This document shows positions 19,659-26,736 of a DNA stretch of 30,945 bases, in pieces. The notes below the pieces were generated by a model. That model had not been told where the DNA came from. It did not search any database and saw only the letters and a list, made by a program, of their open reading frames with translations. Every line of letters begins with the position of its first letter. Within the stretch, counting starts at the first letter, position 1. Source of the DNA: a virus. The translations under genes and the position numbers were made by a program. Location of the stretch: the IMG/VR virus record IMGVR_UViG_3300030380_004180, positions 1 through 30,945 of that record; one strand, 5' to 3'.

Positions 19659-21418
19659 TATGGTCTCCAATTTGGGTGATGTCCGTTATCTGGCATATCA
19701 ATTGGTGCAACCGCAACTTCTGCAGGTTGTTTTGGGAGTTTAAAGCCTTCCCTTACCGCTTGATTGACATTTACGAATTTTGTTCCTGTTAATGAATTCC
19801 CTCCATAGGGTTCTCCGTTTTTCTTTTTCCTTTTTTTGTAAATCCTTCTTTCCCATCGATGATGGCAATTTACTCCTCCTTTGTATAAGAATATTGAATA
19901 AGGTTCTCCCTTATGTCCGTGTTTTTGGTTTACTCCACTTTCTCCCATTTTGATTATATCCTCTTTGCGATAAACTTTTTTAAGCCTCAACATTCTTGAA
20001 CAAAATAATCTACTGTCGCTTTTTGCATTTTTCTTTGTTCCTTTTACATACTTATATCGCACTTTGTAAAATTCATCATCTATTTCCGATTCTTGATTAG
20101 CAGAAAGCTTTAGGCCATTTAAGTATTTTTCAACGTCAAAATCTTCTGGTTCATCATCATCAACAATCTCAGCATCTACCAAAACCCAATCTTCATCCTC
20201 TGGTTCATCTTCTCCTGCATCTTTTAAATGATCCAACCAACTTTCTGCTGTATTTATATCAAGCATCTTTGAAAGGTTTTCTTTGATCCCTGTTTCTTCT
20301 TCTTTTGTTTCTCTGTCTGTAATTTGACTTGTGTCTGTAAATTCTAAAGGTTGAAGTGTCTTGAAATATAAATTGATTGATATCCCATTAAATGCTAAAA
20401 TTTGATCAAAAGCATCAATTAGCAACCTTTGAAATGGTCTTACTACCACATTATCAGTTAAAATCGAAGCTGTCTTTAATTCATCTGCGTTGTTCCCTAA
20501 ACCTGTTTGGTCTTTGATTCCGAACAACATTGGTGAAACAATTCGATGACTTACAAGTATTTTCCTTGATGCCTCAGTTGATAAAAATTCATATTGTGCG
20601 TGTGCTTCTGATAATTCGACAGTTTGTAATGTTGCCGCCTGATCTGAACTGTCATTAAATGCCAAAATAAATTTTCCTGCATTGGATGTTCCTGAATACT
20701 TTTTGTAAATCCTCTGCTCAATCATTTCTCTTTCCTCATCATTTGGAATACCATTGTTGAAATTTATTAGCATTGATGGTGCTAATCCATTTTGAATGTT
20801 GTTGATATGATAGTTTGCAATCTCTTCTTCCAATTCTGAATATTGCAATCCTCCCTGATAATCAACAGGCGAAAAATAATAATATCCTGCACGATAAGGT
20901 TTAACAACCAACACCTCGATGTTTTCTTTTGACAATCCAAAAGCAGGAATTCTTCTTGGCTTTTCGCTTGGTTTTATATCTGACCAATCTGGGTGATAAT
21001 AATATGCTTCAATCTCCCCATCATCATTGCATTTTTCTGCCCTTAAGGTTTCAATTGGAAAGTGTTCAACTCTTGCGATTGTTTTTCTATCTTTTGAATA
21101 GATCAACTGCATAGCAGATTGTCCCATCAATTTGAGATCATAAACCAACTTCCGCACACAATCTTTGGTGAACAAAGAAATAGCTTTTGCATAATCTTCT
21201 GGCTTTCTGGAAGAGTCTGTTGAATCCAATCCTTGTCCGTAAATCATATCGGAAAGTCCATTTATGATTGCATTGTTAGTTGGACTCCCATTGTATCTAT
21301 CAATCAAGTGTTGGAAATAATCATTGTTCTCTCCATAGGAAATCCAATTTTTGTTTTTGAATTCGACAACCTTTGGAGTCGTGTAACTGTTTAAGTTTAC
21401 AATTGATATATCTTTCAT
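19658..21418 (-). CDS. Portal protein with C-terminal extension
   Basis: A 586-residue portal. Typical elements of Bacteroidota phage portals are ISYGENNDYFQHLIDRYNGS near residue 30, a central STEASRKILVSHRIVSPMLFG and GLGNNADELKTA, and the end of the portal core near ISINLYFKTLQPLEF. An acidic linker (about 385-440) leads to an extra C-terminal basic domain with HKGEPYSIFLYKGGVNCHH and RRIYKKRKKKNGEPYGG, possibly a metal-binding module. The start overlaps the previous stop (ATGA). It forms the dodecameric channel for packaging. The portal lies after the capsid gene, unlike the most common order. Confidence 0.85.
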   Translation of the reverse strand: MKDISIVNLNSYTTPKVVEFKNKNWISYGENNDYFQHLIDRYNGSPTNNAIINGLSDMIYGQGLDSTDSSRKPEDYAKAISLFTKDCVRKLVYDLKLMGQSAMQLIYSKDRKTIARVEHFPIETLRAEKCNDDGEIEAYYYHPDWSDIKPSEKPRRIPAFGLSKENIEVLVVKPYRAGYYYFSPVDYQGGLQYSELEEEIANYHINNIQNGLAPSMLINFNNGIPNDEEREMIEQRIYKKYSGTSNAGKFILAFNDSSDQAATLQTVELSEAHAQYEFLSTEASRKILVSHRIVSPMLFGIKDQTGLGNNADELKTASILTDNVVVRPFQRLLIDAFDQILAFNGISINLYFKTLQPLEFTDTSQITDRETKEEETGIKENLSKMLDINTAESWLDHLKDAGEDEPEDEDWVLVDAEIVDDDEPEDFDVEKYLNGLKLSANQESEIDDEFYKVRYKYVKGTKKNAKSDSRLFCSRMLRLKKVYRKEDIIKMGESGVNQKHGHKGEPYSIFLYKGGVNCHHRWERRIYKKRKKKNGEPYGGNSLTGTKFVNVNQAVREGFKLPKQPAEVAVAPIDMPDNGHHPNWRP

Positions 21419-21765
21419 AAAATTATGTAATCATCATCATAGCTTGTATCGGTTGTAAAAACTGAATCATTGACCGAATAATAATTGTTTGATGTTTGGT
21501 TTACTGTTTGATCTGTGCAAAAAATTTTGTCTTTATAAATAACGCTTCCACCTGAATTTTTTAAGGTCAAATCGTAAAATCTACTTTCAACCAAAGTATA
21601 AGCATTTGTTATTTGCAAATAATCTCCAACCTGTGAAGGAGAAACCGATGTTGTGGTTTCAGTATCTGTGCTATCATCTCTCAAAACCAATGATGCTGTG
21701 GTAACATATTCTCTTGGTACAACTTTAATTGTTTGGTTTGAAGTGCTTGTTGTCAAAATCTTCAT
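21415..21765 (-). CDS. Virion-associated hypothetical protein (116 aa)
   Basis: A 116-residue beta-rich protein beginning MKILTTSTSNQTIKVVPREY, with Ser/Thr-rich loops and a C-terminal acidic segment (TSYDDDYIIL). The start at 21765 is preferred; the frame could open at 21837, but the upstream extension runs through the terminator at 21798-21826. A box CGTTATA lies 5 nt before the ATG. Its place between the tube-like protein and the portal, coupled to the latter by ATGA, suggests a structural role. Confidence 0.6.
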   Translation of the reverse strand: MKILTTSTSNQTIKVVPREYVTTASLVLRDDSTDTETTTSVSPSQVGDYLQITNAYTLVESRFYDLTLKNSGGSVIYKDKIFCTDQTVNQTSNNYYSVNDSVFTTDTSYDDDYIIL

Positions 21766-21770
21766 ATCTA

Positions 21771-21777
21771 TATAACG
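21771..21777 (-). promoter_or_regulatory. Putative late promoter box CGTTATA before 116-aa gene
   Basis: CGTTATA on the minus strand, 5 nt before the ATG at 21765 and 19 nt after a TTTG provided by the terminator's T-run. The architecture is the same as before the tail operon. Confidence 0.45.
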
Positions 21778-21797
21778 AAGATAGTTGAAATAATTGC

Positions 21798-21826
21798 AAA
21801 AAAAAAGGGTAACATTTCTGCCACCC
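21798..21826 (-). terminator. Strong terminator with GAAA tetraloop after tube-like gene
   Basis: On the minus strand GGGTGGCA pairs with TGTTACCC (8 pairs, two of them G-T) around a GAAA loop, followed by nine T (21798-21806). It closes the capsid-tube unit; the next gene (116 aa) starts 33 nt downstream behind a CGTTATA box. Confidence 0.9.
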
Positions 21827-21851
21827 CTTTCCAACAATGAAAAAAAGAAAA

Positions 21852-22430
21852 TTAGGTGTTTGTTCCTGCTGTTACAGTAACTGTTCCTGATAATCCTGAG
21901 AAATCAGTTACACTAAATGGATAGTCAGCATCAATTGTTGCTGAATTCATAAAATTAGCAGGTTCTCTTTCCTGTGCGGTTAATGTCAAAGTGTACCCTG
22001 ACAAATCGCCCATCGCTGCGCCTGTGGTAATTGTTCCCCCAGATACATCAGCACCGTGTTCAAGACCCATCATAAAAACATTGCCATTATAATCTTCAAC
22101 AGCAACGTGAGGTCTTCCGTAAGCTAAAATCTTCAATTCTTGGTTATCTTCTTTTGATAATTTTTTCAAATTGATATTTAGCGTTTGTTCGTAGAAAACT
22201 GTTCCGTTCTCCCTTGATGCAGTTACAGTCTGTTCAAAACTGTTTGCACCTTTCAATTCATATTTAAAGGCAGTAAGATTGTTTGATCCATCTCCTGTCA
22301 TATTTGTGATCTCATCTGCTGTTTGTGTTACAGTTCCGAGGCCTCCAAAGTCAACAAAATAAACGTTTTTAATCCCACCGACCACATCTTTGCAGGGTTC
22401 TTTTCTCCCCAAGGTTAAAGTACAAGCCAT
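21852..22430 (-). CDS. Putative major tail tube protein (192 aa)
   Basis: A 192-residue beta-rich protein. N-terminal GRKEPCKDVVGGIKNVYFVDF, central FEQTLNINLKKLSKEDNQ, then AYGRPHVAVEDYNGN and GLEHGADVSGG and a MGDLSGYTLTLTAQE strand recur in a virion protein of Bacteroidota siphoviruses that I regard as a tail tube or tube-like protein. It follows the major capsid gene and ends before a strong terminator, consistent with high expression. It could also be a second capsid-shell protein; I favour tail tube. Confidence 0.5.
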   Translation of the reverse strand: MACTLTLGRKEPCKDVVGGIKNVYFVDFGGLGTVTQTADEITNMTGDGSNNLTAFKYELKGANSFEQTVTASRENGTVFYEQTLNINLKKLSKEDNQELKILAYGRPHVAVEDYNGNVFMMGLEHGADVSGGTITTGAAMGDLSGYTLTLTAQEREPANFMNSATIDADYPFSVTDFSGLSGTVTVTAGTNT

Positions 22431-22452
22431 TTGTTGTGTGTTTTAAGATTAA

Positions 22453-22474
22453 GGGGTGAAAATAAATCCACCCC
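22453..22474 (-). terminator. Hairpin between capsid and tube-like genes
   Basis: Stem GGGGTG/CACCCC (6 bp) with a 10-nt A+T-rich loop on the minus strand. The tract that follows (TTAATCTT) is a poor U-run, so it may be a partial terminator or an mRNA-stabilising hairpin after the capsid gene that tunes expression. Confidence 0.45.
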
Positions 22475-22488
22475 AATCAGATTAAAAA

Positions 22489-23442
22489 TTAGTTTGCTGA
22501 GTTAGTGATTCCATAAGTTGTTATGTCCTCAACTGTTCCATATTGTACACCTGCAGTAAATCTCATTACGACACGCACATTTTGTGAACCATCAAGGTCA
22601 GCCATATCAATTACCTTCACTTCGTTGTGATCAGCAAGTAATCCTGTGCCAAAGTATAGATTTGATTTTTCAGCAGCGATTGCTTTGTTATCAGCGAACC
22701 CTGTTGCAACAAACATTTTAACCCCATCAAAAGACAAGCTTCCGTTATTGAACCATTGAGTTCCTTGATTGTTTGTACCTGCTGCTCCAAGACCTGATGC
22801 ACCAAATCCTCCTAATGCTCTGATGTATGCTCTTGCAATGTTCGAAGAAACGTACAAAAATAAATCTTCACTTCCATATACTGTGGAAGGTATAGCATCT
22901 ACAAGCGATCCAAGTTGAGCAATTACGTTGCTCGCATCAACAGTTGTTCCTGCAACTTCTTGTGCTGAAGGCAAATCTGCATCTAATGAAACGAGTTTTG
23001 TTAATCCATCAAATTGACCATTGTTACTTGTATTTCCATCCCAGATGCTTTGCTCTGTTCTTTGTGCAACTTTAGCTGCAACGTGACCAATCAGAAAATC
23101 TGCGAAATTCTTAGGTAATGTTTGGTGAGCAGATAATCCCATTTGAATTGCTTCCCAATCACTTTGAAAATCTTTTTTACAAAGCTGAAGGTTTACTTGT
23201 TGATATTCAGGTTGTAAAACTTTCTCTGTAAGAGTTACCGTTGAAGTAGGATCAAAATCGCAGGTAGCATCTTTCACTATTGCGTTTGTATCTACTTTCT
23301 TGATCACCTCTTTAAACTTAATGTTTGGTTTTACTGTGATTCCTCCATTTGCGATTGTATCGCCTGAAAGAAGTGCTTTGGAGATATATTGCCCTGCAAA
23401 CTCTCCTGCATAAGTTGTGGTTATTGAAGTTGTTGTTGCCAT
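22489..23442 (-). CDS. Major capsid protein (HK97-fold type)
   Basis: A 317-residue protein. The pattern TVTLTEKVLQPEYQQVNLQL and KKDFQSDWEA, then FADFLIGHVAAKVAQRTEQS with DGNTSNNGQFDGL, and a C-terminal AAEKSNLYFGTGLLADHNEVKV with VRVVMRF, is typical of capsid proteins of Bacteroidota siphoviruses. It lies one base after the scaffold stop and is followed by a hairpin at 22453-22474. It lacks an obvious N-terminal delta domain, so scaffolding is by the separate upstream gene. Confidence 0.85.
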   Translation of the reverse strand: MATTTSITTTYAGEFAGQYISKALLSGDTIANGGITVKPNIKFKEVIKKVDTNAIVKDATCDFDPTSTVTLTEKVLQPEYQQVNLQLCKKDFQSDWEAIQMGLSAHQTLPKNFADFLIGHVAAKVAQRTEQSIWDGNTSNNGQFDGLTKLVSLDADLPSAQEVAGTTVDASNVIAQLGSLVDAIPSTVYGSEDLFLYVSSNIARAYIRALGGFGASGLGAAGTNNQGTQWFNNGSLSFDGVKMFVATGFADNKAIAAEKSNLYFGTGLLADHNEVKVIDMADLDGSQNVRVVMRFTAGVQYGTVEDITTYGITNSAN

Positions 23443-23443
23443 T

Positions 23444-24028
23444 TTATTTAATTTGTGAAATGCCTTCCATTACTCGATCAAGAGTTGTTAAAGGTCTTTG
23501 TTGTGAATAAAGATTAAATTTTGTTTCTGTACTTTTTTCTGGAGAATGTTTGATTGGTTCAGCAGAAGCTTCAGAAAGATTTTCTTTCAATTCTTCACTT
23601 TCTTCAGCAGAAACTTCTTCCTCTTTTTTTCCTTCTCCAATTTTTTCAATCATCGATTTGATTTCCTCAACCATTGAAACAACTTCTGCAAGTTCTTCTT
23701 TAGTTGCATAAGCCATTTCTTCTTTTTCTTCTTCTGGCTTTTTTTCTTCCTCTTCTTCGGCTTTTACTTCTTCAGCTTTGATTTCGGAGATAACTCCATC
23801 CTCAATCACTTCCAAAAATCTGCCATCTTCGAGTTCGTACTTTCCAACAGGTAATGCGACTTTCTCATCCTCTGTCAAAATGAATACGTCACTTCCTGAA
23901 TTGAAATCTTCAGACTCCAAAACAGTGCCATTCTCAAGGTTAAGTTGTGCAAGAACTATTTCTTGTTCCTCAACCCCAAGTAATGTTTTGATTTCGTTTA
24001 ACATATTTTTTGCATTTTTCATATTCAT
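23444..24028 (-). CDS. Capsid scaffolding protein
   Basis: A 194-residue, very acidic protein with Glu/Lys-rich helices (KAEEVKAEEEEEKKPEEEKE, then a coiled-coil AEVVSMVEEIKSMIEKIGEG) and a C-terminal basic tail (LYSQQRPLTTLDRVMEG). Composition and position immediately before the major capsid gene are those of a scaffold. An N-terminal beta domain (residues about 14-85) may also be present. ATG at 24028 or 24022 (the latter 5 nt from a CGTCATA box) can be the start. Confidence 0.75.
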   Translation of the reverse strand: MNMKNAKNMLNEIKTLLGVEEQEIVLAQLNLENGTVLESEDFNSGSDVFILTEDEKVALPVGKYELEDGRFLEVIEDGVISEIKAEEVKAEEEEEKKPEEEKEEMAYATKEELAEVVSMVEEIKSMIEKIGEGKKEEEVSAEESEELKENLSEASAEPIKHSPEKSTETKFNLYSQQRPLTTLDRVMEGISQIK

Positions 24029-24034
24029 ATGACG
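24028..24034 (-). promoter_or_regulatory. Putative late promoter box CGTCATA before scaffold gene
   Basis: CGTCATA on the minus strand lies 5 nt before an ATG at 24022 (second Met of the scaffold frame). It fits the CGT(T/C)ATA-N5-ATG layout, but there is no terminator upstream and no TTTG at 19-21 nt, so support is weaker. Confidence 0.3.
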
Positions 24035-24058
24035 AATAAGAACAAAAAATTTGCATTT

Positions 24059-25120
24059 TTAAACAATATTTTTTACTTCTGTAATGAGTCCACTTTGAAC
24101 TCTAAATTGAGAATTTAAATTGAAATTTGTGTAGTAACCATCCACATATGCTGCATTCAAACTTCCTTGCGATGATAATGGTGCAGAAGTATCAGTTTGA
24201 TTTGCGGGTATAACAACTCGAATGCCAATTGAATTAACAGAATCAAAAAGACCGAAATCTGTTGGACTACTTGTGTTTCCATTATTATTTGTGAAAGATG
24301 CAGTTGTGCCATTTGGATTGTTTGCTGTTCCGGTTTGTAATGATGAAAATTCAGTTGCAGAAAAATAACTTACACCTGTTGTTATATGATGCCCAATTCC
24401 TACTGTTGTTCCTCCGACATTTGTTGAAGAAAAACTTAATCCAGAAGAACTGCCACTAACAACCTCTGGCTCACTATATCCCAAAAATGAAACCAAAGTT
24501 ACAACTGATCCCCTGATTCCTGTAAAATCTGCAAAAGTGCCATCAGGATTTATTGCCATTCGATATGTGACAATTCCAGAAGGTACACCAGTATGTGTAT
24601 ATTTGTGTATTGAACTTTCAATTGTATTTGTAACCCCTGAAACTGTTGTTGTTGGAGAAGCTGTTGTGGTTGGTGCAACTGTTGTTGTGGGTGCAGCTGT
24701 AGTTGTTGGTGCAATCGTGGTTGTTGTTAATGCAGGTTGACTCACCACTTCAGATTTGTTAACTTTTGATCCTGCGTTTGCAAACCTTACTTGTTCCCCT
24801 GAAACCTGCACACTATCAGGAACAGTAACAGTTGATTCAACAGTTCTATTTGTTGGAGTTCCGACAGTACTGAAAGAAGATGGACTGACTGTAACAGTTC
24901 CAATATCAGTTCCTTCGTAAGTTGCTGAAGGTGGTGTTATCACTCCTTGATCTGAAACCGATAATCCTGTAAATGCAACATTTTCATTTGTCAATACCAA
25001 TCCTGTTACGCTACCAACCCCTTGATTAAAATAATCTTCACCACAGCACTCGACAGAATATGTATGCCCATCTCTACAAAGGCAACCTCTTTTTTTATTT
25101 TGAGGAATTGGATATCTCAT
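24059..25120 (-). CDS. Thr-rich virion protein with Cys-rich N-terminus (353 aa)
   Basis: A 353-residue protein. The N-terminus has a Cys-rich segment with GCLC and ECC (residues 11-26, four Cys), then a beta-rich domain, a Thr/Pro/Ala repeat at residues 132-160 with a unit of six residues (APTTTA, APTTTV), and a C-terminal Ser/Thr/Asn-rich beta domain. The Cys-rich start and Thr linker recall virion proteins of uncultured marine and Bacteroidota phages. It lies between the protease and scaffold genes (ATGA with the former) and is probably a capsid decoration or fibre protein. The Thr repeat is a possible O-glycosylation site. Confidence 0.6.
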   Translation of the reverse strand: MRYPIPQNKKRGCLCRDGHTYSVECCGEDYFNQGVGSVTGLVLTNENVAFTGLSVSDQGVITPPSATYEGTDIGTVTVSPSSFSTVGTPTNRTVESTVTVPDSVQVSGEQVRFANAGSKVNKSEVVSQPALTTTTIAPTTTAAPTTTVAPTTTASPTTTVSGVTNTIESSIHKYTHTGVPSGIVTYRMAINPDGTFADFTGIRGSVVTLVSFLGYSEPEVVSGSSSGLSFSSTNVGGTTVGIGHHITTGVSYFSATEFSSLQTGTANNPNGTTASFTNNNGNTSSPTDFGLFDSVNSIGIRVVIPANQTDTSAPLSSQGSLNAAYVDGYYTNFNLNSQFRVQSGLITEVKNIV

Positions 25121-26736
25121 TTTTTACTGCTTTTGGGATGTTTCTTTGGTAACAAATCATAATCTGTTATGTACTTTGCATTTTGTGGTCTTCCATTCTT
25201 AATCAGATATAAAAAAGCATTGACTCTTGCAAATGCCCATTGCGATGCAGAACTTACGTTTGGAGAATGAGAAGTGTTAAATGCACCCAATCCTCTTTGG
25301 TAAACTGAAGATAATTGTCCAACCGTTACCCCATACCCAAGCTTTTGTTTGTATTTCTCATTGAACTCATCTGCTTTTTTCTGAAGAGTAGCACGATCTT
25401 TTGCGCTTACCTTTGCTCCTGTCTTTCCTTTTGCTGTTCCTTTAGCTGTTCCTTTTCCTTTTGGATTTGGATTTTTAGTTCCAGACTTTGGTGCTTTTTT
25501 ACTTGGAACAATTCCTCCCTTTTTTCCAACCTTAGCATAGTCATCTTTTATTTTTACACAATTTGGAACTCTTTTGCCACCTTTCATTTTATATCCATCT
25601 TGTCTATATCCATCCCAACAAGGTGACTTTGTTTTTTTCATTATGTGTTTTTCACAAGGCATATACCAAGTTTTCCCTTCAAACTCGTGTTCGTGTGATC
25701 CAGTACAACCAATATCTTTTGCAACTTTATCTGCCATTTCTTTTGATGCATAACCAAGTCTATCATCAATTATTGCAAAATTTTTATCTATAACTTTTGA
25801 TTCTAATTTTAATTCACCAAGTTCTTTTAATTTTGATTTTGCCCAACTCTTTCCGGCAAGACCACCCCAGAGAAGATAGCTTATTGTTCCACACGCTTTC
25901 GTATCATTTGGATCATAATATGTTTCTGCTCTTGATAAATAAGAGTACATTCTTTTTATCGTGGGTAATGTCAAACCAACACCCTTGCTCAATTGTCGTC
26001 CTCTCACTTTTCCCACCTGCGTGGCGCATTTGTTCCCAACTTTCTGATTCAGTTCGATTCCTCTTTTTGCATTATTTTTTACCCCTTCCCCATAATCAGA
26101 ATAGCTTTCAAGTTCTTGTTTTTCGCCTTTTAGCAATGATTTAAGCGATTCAATAAGTGCAACCTTGTCTTCCTCTTCTATTTCTGATAAACGGTCTTTT
26201 ATGCCCTTCTCCTGTGGTGTTTCACTTTTGTCTGCAAAATATCCCTCAATTGAAAAGCCTTTAACTTTTCCAGATTTTACGTACTCATCCCAAATCTCTT
26301 TGTTGTCAACTCTGATTGTTCCCATCCAAGTTCCCAAAGGTACGTCCATATCATACAATTGGCTTTTGTCTTTTTTCTTGTCCTCGACAATCCAAGATTC
26401 AACCAAGGTCAGTCCATTTATTGAATGTTGATGTTCTAATGTACTTTTCCCTTGATTCCCATTTTTTAAGTACAATTCAGATGCTTTTCGTACCGTATCT
26501 CTGGAGAAATAAATATAATAATTGTCCTCTTGCCCTTTTCTCAAAATTGGTTTATTTGGAATCAAAATTGGTCCAAGCAAGATCTGTTTCTCTTCATCAA
26601 TTTTTTTCAATTCAATATCCTGAGCATCTTTCAATGCAACAAAATCTTCCTCAATTGCAGGGCTTTCAACAATGCTGATGGCTTCAATGCCATTCAATTC
26701 ATCATTTTCATCTAATATCAATTCAACTATTTTCAT
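25117..26736 (-). CDS. XkdF-type prohead protease fused to extra domains
   Basis: A 539-residue fusion. Residues about 20-170 match the XkdF-like serine protease (Peptidase_S78_2): HQHSINGLTLVESWIVED with a candidate His near 102-104, DVPLGTWMGT, and GKVKGFSIEGYF with a candidate Ser162. Residues about 215-310 form a domain with YGEGVKNNAKRGIELN and CGTISYLLWGGLAG. A Lys/Gly-rich linker with GTAKG repeats (about 425-440) leads to a DUF5824-like end (NTSHSPNVSSASQWAFARVN). The fusion is coupled to both neighbours (ATGA). It would process scaffold and capsid protein. Confidence 0.75.
   Translation of the reverse strand: MKIVELILDENDELNGIEAISIVESPAIEEDFVALKDAQDIELKKIDEEKQILLGPILIPNKPILRKGQEDNYYIYFSRDTVRKASELYLKNGNQGKSTLEHQHSINGLTLVESWIVEDKKKDKSQLYDMDVPLGTWMGTIRVDNKEIWDEYVKSGKVKGFSIEGYFADKSETPQEKGIKDRLSEIEEEDKVALIESLKSLLKGEKQELESYSDYGEGVKNNAKRGIELNQKVGNKCATQVGKVRGRQLSKGVGLTLPTIKRMYSYLSRAETYYDPNDTKACGTISYLLWGGLAGKSWAKSKLKELGELKLESKVIDKNFAIIDDRLGYASKEMADKVAKDIGCTGSHEHEFEGKTWYMPCEKHIMKKTKSPCWDGYRQDGYKMKGGKRVPNCVKIKDDYAKVGKKGGIVPSKKAPKSGTKNPNPKGKGTAKGTAKGKTGAKVSAKDRATLQKKADEFNEKYKQKLGYGVTVGQLSSVYQRGLGAFNTSHSPNVSSASQWAFARVNAFLYLIKNGRPQNAKYITDYDLLPKKHPKSSKK

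Noticed and set aside
21766-21837. N-terminal extension of the 116-residue gene to 21837
   Set aside because: It runs through the GAAA-loop terminator; the ATG at 21765 fits better.
22617-22805. 62-codon minus-strand ORF inside the capsid gene
   Set aside because: It lies wholly within the major capsid gene in another frame and has no independent support.
24641-24727. CRISPR-like or diversity-generating repeat
   Set aside because: The repeats encode an in-frame Thr/Pro/Ala linker with no spacers, and no reverse transcriptase gene is present.
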